Assembly (NCBI GenBank): GCA_037044905.1 | Contig: JBAOKB010000037.1 | Span: 930,001-994,000 of the forward strand | Direction of reading: 5' to 3' | DNA: 64,000 bases | Origin: Hortaea werneckii | Taxonomy: Eukaryota > Ascomycota > Dothideomycetes > Mycosphaerellales > Teratosphaeriaceae | Shown here: positions 1 to 9,592 of the stretch, one piece after another | Layout: each line of letters opens with the position of its first letter | Position numbering within the stretch: position 1 is the first letter of the stretch | The notes under the pieces: model-generated | The model's database searches: none | What the model was told of the DNA's origin: nothing | Seen by the model: the letters and a program-made list of their open reading frames with translations, nothing else | Position numbers and translations under genes: made by a program

Positions 1-2
1 CG

Positions 3-367
3 GCTCATGCCATGACTCCACATCAAGGTGCAGGTGCGGGTCAGGCCATGGAAGATGCTTTCGTCATGGCTGAAGTCCTGGGATGTGTAGACCGAGAGCA
101 TCCGACAAGTCAGCAGATAGAAGCAGCTTTCGCGGCCTTCGAGGCAGTGCGAAGGCCACGCGCAGAGAGGGTCCTCGAAACCAGTCAAGATGCTATGGGT
201 TTCTGGACTGCCTCTATGAAAGGCCTCTGAGTGGAGAGAGACTACAGCAGTTCGTCGAGGATGCCAATCAACGGTTCCATTGGATTTGGCATAATGACAT
301 TGCCAGGCAAGGTGTAGATGCGGTGCAAGCTATGAAGCGCTCACTAGGCCCTGACCATGGGATTTGA
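3..367 (+). CDS. C-terminal part of a class A FAD monooxygenase (5' cut by window, one frameshift)
   Basis: The reading frame enters from the left edge with AAHAMTPHQGAGAGQ, the flavin-binding GD-motif segment near the end of salicylate-hydroxylase-like FAD monooxygenases. It runs to a TGA at 228-230. The expected family tail (LQQFVEDANQRF, then WIWHND) continues in another frame from about 221 to the stop at 365-367, so one base appears to be missing near AAAGG at 219-223. Such enzymes hydroxylate aromatic substrates using NAD(P)H and FAD. A second, different FAD monooxygenase lies at 7951. The break could be a sequencing indel, as elsewhere in this window, or a true pseudogene. The family is clear; function and intactness are not. 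Confidence 0.7.
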
Positions 368-1319
368 AAGAGCGAGATGGTTGGGCATAGCGATTATACA
401 GGGTGTACGAGGCCTCGACCCTGGCGGAGAGGGTAGGCAGTTCAGACAAGCCTCCGAACGTGATTCGAGTGTGATATCCTGACATCCCATGTATTATTTG
501 GCAGTCTTTGGTTCGACTGTACGTAAGCACCCACGCCTACAGCCACTCTTGCGATCCAATTCGCTATAGAAGAGCGTTGAGCAACGCAAAACAAGTGATC
601 GCCATTCTTGGCAGGCACGACGATCACGGCCAGGGCCGCCGGCAAGAAAACGGGCCGGATGATCACCCAACTCTTCTCCTCCCACCTTGCTACTCCTTCG
701 CAAACCCCTTGACCCCCATTTCGTACCCTCTAAGACATTTTCGCTTCGATTGGATATTGCGCAAAATGTTGTGGCACTATATCGAGGCTTGGTCGAAGCC
801 CAAATCTTGGAGAGGAGATTGGATTCTTCGGTCTCCAAACCAGAAGACACGATTTGCAGCAACGACCTTCACATGCGAAACATCCAACGTATGTATTCGT
901 AGTCGCTCAGCCACAAGTGGATACACTCTTGGCTATACCTTGGCTACCAACAGCATCGTGCAGATTGATACTTTGGGAGAGTGTTTTACCGAGCCCTATG
1001 ACATGCGCAATATCACCACCAGTGATTAGACTTGCTTGTGACAGCCCAACCATATCTCTCTTGGCGGACAGGAAGGCTGCGCGCAAGTGCAGATCAAGTT
1101 GCTTTTCCGGGGATGCCAGGTTAGGGCTGGGGTGTAGCTAGTGTGGATGCCCTTATCGCAACATCAGATGGTGCGAACGCTGATCATGATCGCCATTGAG
1201 CACTTATATCTCCTGAATGAGGCCATGCCCACGAGATGCTTCTCCCCGTTGACCATATGTAAAGCTCTGTATTTCCAGCGAATACAGCAGCCGAATAAGC
1301 CTTTTCACTTTCGTATCCA
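368..1319. other. Intergenic stretch, no supported gene
   Basis: About 950 bases between the monooxygenase fragment and the DUF1275 gene. Open frames here are short and overlap on both strands, with no recognisable motif. I see nothing I can support. Confidence 0.5.
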
Positions 1320-1378
1320 ATGACGACCCTAGGCGAAGCTTCGAACAACCTAATGCTGATAATGGGCAAGCAAACCGG

Positions 1379-2382
1379 GTGGTAGATGCACCCGCTTTGC
1401 GTCGAGCCATAACGGAGTCTACAGCTTATGACGATGCCTTCCGTACAAATATCAACGACCTTTCGTTACGAGGCGACAGCCGGGACTCGTCGACTACACC
1501 TTCCGCAAAACCGCTTGTCCCGCCTGCACATGCATGGCGAACATTGTTCTCCCAGGAGATAGCGCATGACTGGGTCTTGGAGTTGCAATTGATGCTGATG
1601 ACTATCTCAACCGGTATTCTGGATGCGACAACTTTCAGCACTTTCTCCGTCTTTGCTACAAAGCAGACTGGTAAGTCGACGAAGCCCCTGACGCGTGAAT
1701 CAGCCGACCGTGGCAAAGCTGACTCTAGACAGGCAACACACTCTTCCTCGCTTTATACGCGTTCGGCCATCCATCACTCGGCCCAGAAGTCGAGAAGAAC
1801 GTCGCTACCTCAATATCGTTGTTCATCCTGGGGGCCGCTTTCTTCGGCCATCTATCTCGATACGTGCACCAAAAACGGCGAGCATGGCTACTCGCCTCAA
1901 ACCTTTTCCAGACGGCACTGCTGTTCGCCGCTACTGCGATCCGTCATTGGGGACCGCATTCAGAGACAGGGCCGGCAACATTGGGAATCCTCGCCCTTAC
2001 GAGCTTTGCTTCAGGTGGCCAGATCGTCGGCGCTGTGACTGTAGGCATGGCAGAGCTTAATACAACGATGATAACAGGCACGCTCGTTCAACTGAGCAAC
2101 GATTCCAAGCTACTCAAGCCTCACAATCCAGCTCGGAATAGGCGATTAGGGTTCTTCGTCAGTCTCGTAATTGGCTGCTTTGCCGGTGTAGGAGCAGTAC
2201 GCTATCGCGATGCATCTATGGGTCTGCTTGTTGCTGCTTGTGTGAAGGGCCTGGCAAGTGTTTCTTTCGTCTTCAATCACGGCATGATAGTAGTCGACGG
2301 AGTTGTCGATGCGGAGAAATGTCAAGAGAGACGGGCTTCTGGTGCTGCGACACCGATTTCCAAAATCCTTTGGGGTGATTGA
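1379..2382 (+). CDS. DUF1275 (YoaK-type) multi-pass membrane protein
   Basis: Two exons, 1379-1670 and 1733-2382, with a GTAAGT...CAG intron that joins KQTG to NTLFLALYAFG in frame. The product has about six hydrophobic segments, including the family's early ISTGILDATTF motif, a central FILGAAFFGHLSRYV block and ASGGQIVGAVTVG...MITGTLVQL. These are typical of DUF1275 proteins found in bacteria and many filamentous fungi. Their substrate is unknown; a transport role is only presumed. The start is unsettled because 1379 is GTG. An ATG at 1320 would join the same frame if one G is missing in the GGG at 1377-1379, giving about 333 residues. An upstream exon is the alternative. Confidence 0.75.
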
Positions 2383-2606
2383 TTAGGTTGTATAATGTAC
2401 ACCACTACTTGAATCATTACCAAGTCTTCTTCCGCGACGATATGCTTCTGTAAGCTGTCAATCAATGGTCACATGGTACAGTATGCTGCAGCCGCCGGGG
2501 CCAGCCATGCCTGTATCTTCCTCGTGGTGCCCGAACGCAAAACGACTCCTCTGCCTGAACGCTGAAATTGCGAAAGATCGACGCCAACTGTACACATCTT
2601 TGTTCA

Positions 2607-3357
2607 TTAGTACCCATTAGTATTGTAACAGCTGATTGATTGTTGTATGGTCGCCAAACTTGGATCTTCTTGGAGCCATTTGCCAGCTGTACTATCTGCT
2701 GAACGCAGAGAGAGTTCAACTCTTTGGTCGGTGACCGAGGCCAGCTCCTAATGCTATCTTAGTAAAAAAAAAAAAAAAAAAAAAAGGGTCCTATTCCAGA
2801 CCTTATTGAATTGCCATTACTTACGGCGCGTAGGGTATTGCGGATCTGCTGTAGCGCTGGCGCATGCCCAGCATGAGCCCTATGACCTTGCAGGATGGCG
2901 TTCCTTGAATTGATCCATCGCAGTGCTGCAGTCGCTTGAAGGTAGAGCTTTTGTGCCTTGAAGCGGCGCACGGCGGCATCCACAATTATCCTACAACTGA
3001 GTCAGACTCGGACGTCGGCGTACCAACGCTACAGATTTACGAACCTTCTCAGCTGTGCCTTGATAATCTCTTCGTCACCTCGAGAGCCACCCTGTGTTCG
3101 GAAAGGCTGGGACAGAAGCGCCTGCGCCTGTGTCACACACTTCCTCAAGACTACATAGCCATCCTCGTTGTATTCCTCTGCTGAGGGGTTGGCGCGGATG
3201 GCAGACAGATAATCCAGGATGTTGCGGTAATCATTTAGGATTTCAGCCACACGCAGAGCGCGTGTCTGATTGACTATCGGTCGAGAGCAAGTTAGCAAGG
3301 CCCTAGCGTGGAGCAGAGAGTGCGCAATGAAAAGACGGACGTACGGCCATCAGCCAT
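2607..3357 (-). CDS. Four-exon hypothetical protein (about 182 aa)
   Basis: I assembled this gene from the minus strand as exons 3357-3345, 3273-3045, 2990-2825 and 2747-2607. Donors are GTACGT, GTTCGT and GTAAGT; acceptors are all TAG. Phases match at every junction, giving 182 residues starting MADGLNQTRALRVAEIL and ending NTNGY. The product is soluble, largely helical and rich in Ala, Arg and Gln, with possible coiled-coil stretches (QLRRIIVDAAVRRFKAQ). I recognise no domain. The third intron holds a run of 22 T (minus strand) followed by TACTAAG and TAG, which resembles a very long polypyrimidine tract and branch site. It sits tail-to-tail with the DUF1275 gene. The model rests on splice logic and coding continuity only. 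Confidence 0.55.
2764..2785. repeat. Poly(A) run of 22 bases
   Basis: Twenty-two A on the plus strand. On the minus strand it is a poly(T) run inside the last intron of the hypothetical gene at 2607-3357, just before its acceptor. Homopolymer length is unreliable in this assembly. Confidence 0.85.
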
Positions 3358-4670
3358 CAAAGGTCCTCAGGGGATGACAAGCAAGATCGCGTAGGCGTGA
3401 AGACCTCTGGATGGCGGTGAAGCCTGAGGCTGATAGCGCCGGATGCAACGAAAGGCAGTTGAATGATCGACAAGTTGGCAATTGCTGTTTGCGGCCTCTC
3501 CGAACCAGTGTGGCGATAGGATGAGGTATATGAAGACCTCTGTCCGTCTTCGTCAATATACCGTCGTGACTGCTCCTGATCATACTCAGACCAGCGTATC
3601 GGGGATCGAAAAACGTGGCTTGCATACTCCAGCGTTTGCAGCAGTGGTGAGAACGAGCGAGTGGTCCAATGCCTGATCCAATTCAATATTAGCTGAGTTG
3701 TAGTGCGTGATAATGTCTGAGCGTCAGTGTCGTCACTTCCAAAGCCAGAGGGACAGCGCAAGGAGAATGATGAAGAAATGAGACACCCAGCTGGAAAGTC
3801 GCAGTACTCTCGCAATACGATAGCGCAGCTAACGTCACCCTCCGGACGGCATCTGAACTTCCGCACGCATCCATGGCGGATTGCATACTAGTTCAGGGTG
3901 ACCAAGAGACCGCTACTGCTTTCTGGACACCGACCAGGCTGTTTGTGGTATGGTCAGTATAGCATTGGGAGAAGGGGTGCTCCTGCGGGCAGAGTCAGAG
4001 ATGTTTCCATGAGCCCTAAACCACGAGATGAAGTCAAGCTATTGGTCAACCGCCATCTCGCGTGCATCGGCTACCCAAAAGCGACGTGCAAGTGCAGCCG
4101 GCATGCATCGTGCAGGATGCGCGCGAACAAGCTCACCACATCAATAGCTACGAGAAACTTCTTCCCAAAGCAAACATGCTTCGTTTGGCGAGGAGGCAGC
4201 CTATGGCAAGGCAGATATTTCCGCGAGAGGCGTTCTCCCGCCGCCCCGCGTGCAGCGCTAGCATGAATCCAGGAGCCGTGACAGCTATCGACCACACGCC
4301 GTGATCGACGCCGGCTTGGAGAGCCACGTGCGCTACGAAACACTGAGCCAATCTTGAGACATCGGAGCCTGTCTGTGGTTGATAGCTGAAGCTGCATCAT
4401 GGTATAAACTTACATCTCATATCTAGTGTACAGCTGCTCAAGGTGCGGTGGTGGCCGGCCAATCAGCGGCTGCGGCTTAAACTGCACCTCTGACGGCCCT
4501 ATCTTTTTAAACGCCTCCTTCTTAGCTAGTGGTCATCAGTCACGGACTTGGCCGGACGCCCGCAACCTAGCCACGATGGTAATGGTTACCGCGCTGCAAT
4601 AGAGATTGTTGACGGCCAATGCCATTCGCATGCGCATCGTGAAAACTGGGCCATGTCAGGCTGAGCTACC
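3358..4670. other. Intergenic stretch, no supported gene
   Basis: About 1.3 kb between two minus-strand genes. A minus-strand open frame at 4148-4351 contains one hydrophobic stretch (VWSIAVTAPGFMLAL), but I could not build a convincing gene around it. Nothing else is supported. Confidence 0.45.
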
Positions 4671-5651
4671 TCAGTCCTTCTCGGCAATGGCTTGCAGCCT
4701 CTCCTCAATCTCATCTTCGCTCATGGTTCGGAAAGATGAGTCGGTGCCCTCCTGCCCATCTGTGCGCGGCCCACCAACGATGCCAATCTCCAACTCGCCC
4801 TTCTTGAAGTCAACGCTCAGCACGCTGCTTAATGCTGTGATGCCAAGCTCCACCACGTCCTCCCAACTGCCGTCAGCATAGTCCTTGTTCTTCAGCTTCT
4901 TCTCGAGGAAGTTGGATGCTTCTTGCGCCTTTGGCCCCGATGCCGTCGCCTTGTAGCCGACGTAGTAGCCTGCCGGATCACATTTGTACAGCTGGGGACC
5001 CAGCTCTGAATCGAGGGAGATGAGCGTAGTCGCTACGCCCAATGGCCGCATGTACGCCTTCACAATTGTCAGCATGTCCTCTCACCCATCAAAGCGCAGC
5101 AAATCATACCCGTTGTGTGTACACTGAGAAATGTTCGCAATCCGCTTCGCCAGAACATCGCACGGCATCTCGTACCCGAACTTGTATCTGAACTCAGCTG
5201 CCTCTCCTCTTGATCGCATTACCGAAGCCCTTGCATCTGCTATCGAGCCAGTCATCACGCAACCGACGGAGGGCGACATTCTGTAAACGTAGGAGACCGA
5301 GGACGGATCAATCAATTTGTCCTAAGCCACGCATCAGCTGGACATTCTTTTGCCTTCCTGTAGTGTCTGAATCCTGCACATACCGGCACCTTCTTCTGAG
5401 ATAGCACTACTGCGCAGTTCTTGCCCCGTATGCCGACGGATGTGATGTTCGCTGCCGTGATCGCCTTGAATGCATACTCTAGACTGAATCAGTCGATGTG
5501 CCAAACATATCACTCCCGCTCCATAGATGACGTACCGACTTGGTAAAGGCGACCTTGGTCTGAGAAGATGGTGATATGCCTGTCGAACCCTACATCAACA
5601 CTGTCAGCCGAAGCTCCATTCGGGCCACATAGGGAGCGATGTACCGGACAT
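4671..5651 (-). CDS. SCL1: 20S proteasome subunit alpha type 1 (Scl1/PSMA6)
   Basis: Alpha-ring subunit of the 20S proteasome core in nucleus and cytosol. Five exons: 5651-5645, 5589-5536, 5478-5384, 5321-5110 and 5057-4671. The protein begins MSGFDRHITIFSDQGRLYQV, the alpha-subunit N-terminal signature. It continues with the conserved PSSVSYVYRMSPSVGCV, FGYEMPCDVLAKR and RAYMRPLGVATTL blocks and ends ERLQAIAEKD. The corrected length of 251 residues equals the family norm. One base is missing at 5122-5126, where CAG-GTG should encode Gln-Val before YTQR; the raw sequence therefore breaks the frame inside exon 4. This gene is essential and normally single-copy, so the break is best read as a sequence error. 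The assignment itself is secure. Confidence 0.93.
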
Positions 5652-6308
5652 GGCGGCGGTTTCGGACGGGTGTCGTTTTGCTCGAGGGGCTCGGAGAGTT
5701 TCGACGGTATCGTGGAGTCGTAGATTGCGAGTCCGATGGCCCTTTCAATGATGTCCAGCTTGCTGATACACCAAGGCGGCGATGAACAGCGCGTCCAGCC
5801 TGGAGTGACGCAGGAGCTTGGGCCATTAGTGCCTCAGGCGTTCCAACAACCACCTCCAGCTGGGCAAACTGGAAGCGTCAAGGTAACATCTAAGCTCTTC
5901 CACTTCTCCTTGTGCATGGTGGGCTCTTCAGTCTGCCTGAATTGGTTCTCATTGATGTGATACATATCCGGACTTAATCTAGACCACTTCGACAAGTCTC
6001 ATGGTCATTGGATTCGAACAAGCTACTACATCCACGAGATCGTACCTAGGTAGTAAAAGCGCCCAAGAAGGGCTCATGGATAACGCTAATCCTCGTGCAA
6101 TACGACCAGCTATTCTCTTCACTTCACATCATATGCTTGTCACTGGCTTACCATGAAAGCGACCTGAAAGAGACGAGGCATAACACGCCTCCTTCGCGCA
6201 GGAAGTCAATAATGTTGTTACCATGCTATATGAACTTCGGCATTCTGTCAACAATATCTTGGAACAGCGAACGAGCAGCCAATTCCGCCTGCCTCGAAAC
6301 TCCCACAT
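5652..6308. other. Intergenic stretch with palindromic TACCTAGGTA
   Basis: About 650 bases upstream of the proteasome gene and downstream of the dioxygenase gene. I see no gene. A 10-base palindrome TACCTAGGTA lies at 6043-6052; the same motif recurs at 39863-39872. Confidence 0.5.
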
Positions 6309-7493
6309 CTAGGCTTTGATGTACGGGATGCCTGTCAACTTGAAAGCCCTCTCATCTAGCGAAGGTTTTTTGACCGGCTCGAAGCGATTATGAGGATCAT
6401 CCTCCCCGTCACGCTTGCCAACATTGCTGCCAGTGTGGCGTGCGTTGGGCCAGTGTGTAGTACCCACCCAGCGCTCGAACGCGTCTCGCTTCCTCATCAA
6501 GTCGTCTTGCGACGCATCTGCCACAGGCATGAAGCAAGTGTAGACGCAGAAGCGCGGCTGCTGCGTCTTTGAGCTGAGATTGTAATGGGGCGTCCTGGAA
6601 TCCCAGACGAGCAAATCTCCTGGTTCAGCACACACTTTCTCCCACTGGCAGCCCTTCTCCTCAAGCCACTTCATGCCGGCATCGGTGAATCCAAACCACT
6701 CTGGAGTCCAGGCGGGGATGCGCTCCTCGTTGATGAACTCACGATGGAACTCCTCCGAGAGCATGTGTCCTCCACGGCAGACGATGAGTCCGCCATCGTC
6801 TGGTCCATTTGGAAGCATGTTCACAAGGCCCTGGAGACACCTGAATCCCGGCTTCAACGGGTCTTGGTCCTGATGCGGCCATGGCTTGTTTTCAGGAAGG
6901 TCTTTGCGGCTGCAACGAGTTAGCTCATCCCGGCATTGCGTCTTTGAATCGATACTTACTTTGGAAATCCGAAGTTTATGGCATCGAAAGAAACGATGAG
7001 GTCTTTGTCGTCATAAACCTTTTCGAAAGCCTCGACCACGCCAGGCTCGCTACGGATGGCCCATGCAAAGTCCTCATGTGTCACAGCATACTGCAGGCAC
7101 ATGCCCTTCTGGTCGATCCACGGCAGCTTGTCCTTGTCTGTGCGAGTCTTAGCCCTTGCTTTACGGCCGTGCATGGATACTTACGGATGGATGTCGGGTC
7201 ATCTCGCTTGAAACCCAGGTTGCTTTGGCAAGTCAGCGACCGTTCAAACCAATGTGATCGACAGGTCATACTCACAACCCTTCGAGCCAACTGTACATGG
7301 CGTCTGCATAGGAATATGCGCGCTCACGCGGCACTGCGCCCTTGATGATGGCGTATCCGTCGCGCACAAGATCATCTCGCCAATCTCCATACGATGGGTC
7401 GCTGCCATCCAGCTTCAACGCATGCTTTGCAGCAGGCACCGGTAAGGTGATGTGGGAAGTCTTTGCGTTCTCGGTCGTTGTAGTAGCAGACAT
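6309..7493 (-). CDS. Phytanoyl-CoA dioxygenase-like Fe(II)/2-oxoglutarate oxygenase
   Basis: Four exons, 7493-7276, 7222-7185, 7137-6960 and 6909-6309, all with GT-AG borders and matching phases, give 344 residues without a frameshift. The iron-binding H-x-D motif is seen in PWPHQDQDP, and a distal His in SRTPHYNLSS lies where the family has its third ligand. RDGYAIIKGAVP near residue 45 is the typical N-terminal block. The family oxidises small hydrophobic or secondary-metabolite substrates using 2-oxoglutarate and O2; the substrate here is unknown. It is transcribed away from the FAD monooxygenase at 7951 across a 457-base spacer, which suggests shared control and a common pathway. That link is inference from position. 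Confidence 0.85.
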
Positions 7494-7950
7494 GTTCGCG
7501 ACTCAATATGTAAAGCTTCTAACTTCTTCGGTATCCTGTATGCCCTTTGGCAAAGAGCGCAATCACAGAGGCTACTAATATGAACAGCGGCCCTCTTCGA
7601 GATGGATTTGCGCACTGCAGAGCACGGCCGGAGGCAATGGAACAAAGGGCACCACATATTCCGAACAAGGTGCTCGGAACGGGTGGGCAGGCTTCTGGCC
7701 GATCTACGTTGTGGGGGCATTGGCGGCGACAAGTGGGCAAGAGCTTCACGGAAACGATTGGAAGAGCGTTTCAGACAATTTTTTTGAGAAGTAGATGCGC
7801 ATGCACGGCTACATCAAACTTGGTGAGATACCGTGCTGCTCACGTTCATTAGGTGGTAGACTTGTGCGACTTCACGGAGCGTTCACTCGTGTCTAAAGCT
7901 CATCAACTCGATCAAGCTCATCAACTCGATCACATTGGATATTGTAGCCA
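7494..7950. promoter_or_regulatory. Shared divergent promoter of dioxygenase and FAD monooxygenase
   Basis: This 457-base spacer separates the two start codons and must hold the upstream signals of both genes. Its only clear structure is the 18-base tandem repeat at 7896-7931. Confidence 0.5.
7896..7931. repeat. Perfect 18-bp tandem duplication
   Basis: AAGCTCATCAACTCGATC occurs twice head to tail, ending 19 bases before the ATG at 7951. It may be a recent slippage duplication in the 5' leader or a doubled regulator site. Confidence 0.85.
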
Positions 7951-9387
7951 ATGCCTTTTCAAATTGCGATCGTTGGGGGCGGCATCGCTGGGCTGGCGGC
8001 TGCAATTGCCCTTCGAGCGCCGGGGCGACAAATTACAGTTCTCGAACAGTCGCGCCTACTTGCTGAGATAGGCGCTACAATCTCCCTCCAGCCGAATGCC
8101 TCCCGGATCATGCAGCGGGAATGGGAGCTAGAAGGGCTTTTGGAAGGAGCGCGTGGCACAGTCGATCAAGGATTTCGGATATACAACACAGATGGGCATA
8201 TGGTGAACAGCATACCACTAGCGGGCAAGACTGAATACGAAGGGGACCGCATCATGTACCATCGGCAGGATCTCCACGAGGTATGTTGCTACAATCCCAC
8301 ATAGATACTGATTCACAGATCGGCTGACGATGACAGTACATGCGATCCGAAGCAACCTCTCCCAACAGAGCAGGATCTCCTGCTGAGATTAGAACATCTT
8401 GTCGTGTAACAGCATGCGACACCGAGGCCGGCCAAATCACACTAGAAAGTGGCGAAATCGTGCAAGCCGACCTGATTATTGGTGCCGACGGTATTCATAG
8501 TGTGCTTCGCGGCCTAGTCGTAGATGAAACTGTGCCCACAGTACCCACTGGACTATCCGCCTATCGGCTGATGGTCCCCAGCGCTCGTCTGGAGCAAAAG
8601 TTGCCTGAATTCTGCGAGCGGATAAACCCACGAGAGCCTTTTACAAGTATGGTGATGGCGCACGACTGCAGGTTGATCATGGGTCCGGCTAGGGAGGGCG
8701 AAGTTTACAGCCTTGTCGGTCTTGTTCCTGACGAGCACATGCACGAGAATGCGGACACCAAACAGTCATGGAGATCGCAAGGTGACATCGGCAAAATGTT
8801 GGAAACGTTCAAGGATTTTCCATCCTGGATTACTTCGCTTTTCAGCTTGGCCGACGACATCGGTCTGTGGCAGCTTCGAGATATTCAGCCTTTGGACTCT
8901 TGGACGAAAGGCAGGGTCATACTCATTGGTGATGCTGCTCATGCAATGTACGTTGATTGCTAAGCACTTGACGATAAGCTCCAAAATACTACTGCTGACT
9001 TCAGATCCTGTAGGCTTCCCACACAAGGTCAGGGTGCATCGCAGACTATAGAGGACGCCGAAGCTCTTGGGCTTTCTTCGAAGGAATTGGAGAAAATCCT
9101 TCCAAGGCGGAAATCGAGCAAACGCTTCAAAACATTTACAAGTGCCGACATGAGCGTGCAAGTCTAATACAACGTTACAGTCGACAGGCAGCAAAGCCAG
9201 CTACAGACAAAGGCTCGAGCGAAATCAAGATGTAAGTGCGACCATTGCCCTCGGTTCATTTTTCGAGACATAGTGAAGCTAACCTTGAGATGTTTGCAGG
9301 AAGCCGGACGAGTTTATGGACTACAATTGCATGTACAGAGGGGCAAAGCATTGGCAGCAGAGGAACATTGTCGCAGGCACAGCTTGA
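7951..9387 (+). CDS. FAD-dependent monooxygenase, salicylate-hydroxylase-like
   Basis: Class A flavoprotein monooxygenase, about 415 residues. Exons are 7951-8280, 8337-8947, 9014-9231 and 9300-9387. The N-terminal dinucleotide-binding motif IAIVGGGIAGLAAAIAL, the DG motif GADGIHS and the GD motif GDAAHAM are all present in the usual order, followed by QGQGASQTIEDAEAL. One G is missing in the run at 9069-9071; restoring it gives the expected family tail (AFFEGIGENPS, RHERASLIQRYSRQ), and exon 4 then encodes PDEFMDYNCM. Such enzymes hydroxylate, sometimes decarboxylatively, aromatic acids with NAD(P)H. A regulator and a transporter follow on the same strand. The family is firm; the substrate is not known. 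Confidence 0.85.
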
Positions 9388-9592
9388 CTTTGCTATAATC
9401 ACAACGTCCCCACTATCATGTTTGATCGCTTCTTCGGCTATTGCATGGCTGTTTTGGTTTACTGGGGGCGTTCCCCGCACACTGCCCACATATTCCGTCA
9501 GCCGCCACCTCAGATCCGTTAGTGACTTGAACGACCTGTCCCCAATCCCAACGACCGCTCTTTCCGCGAACACGTCTATAGCTCTGACCGCC

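Noticed and set aside
508..1029. Open frame of 173 codons
   Set aside because: It starts at a non-ATG or weak context, overlaps an equally long frame on the other strand, and shows no motif or intron structure.
4148..4351. Minus-strand frame with a hydrophobic helix
   Set aside because: I could not find consistent exons or a recognisable family; noted only in the intergenic entry.
5590..5853. Minus-strand frame of 87 codons covering the proteasome start
   Set aside because: Its frame differs from the true exons; splice-consistent exons beginning MSG-FDRHITIF explain the region.
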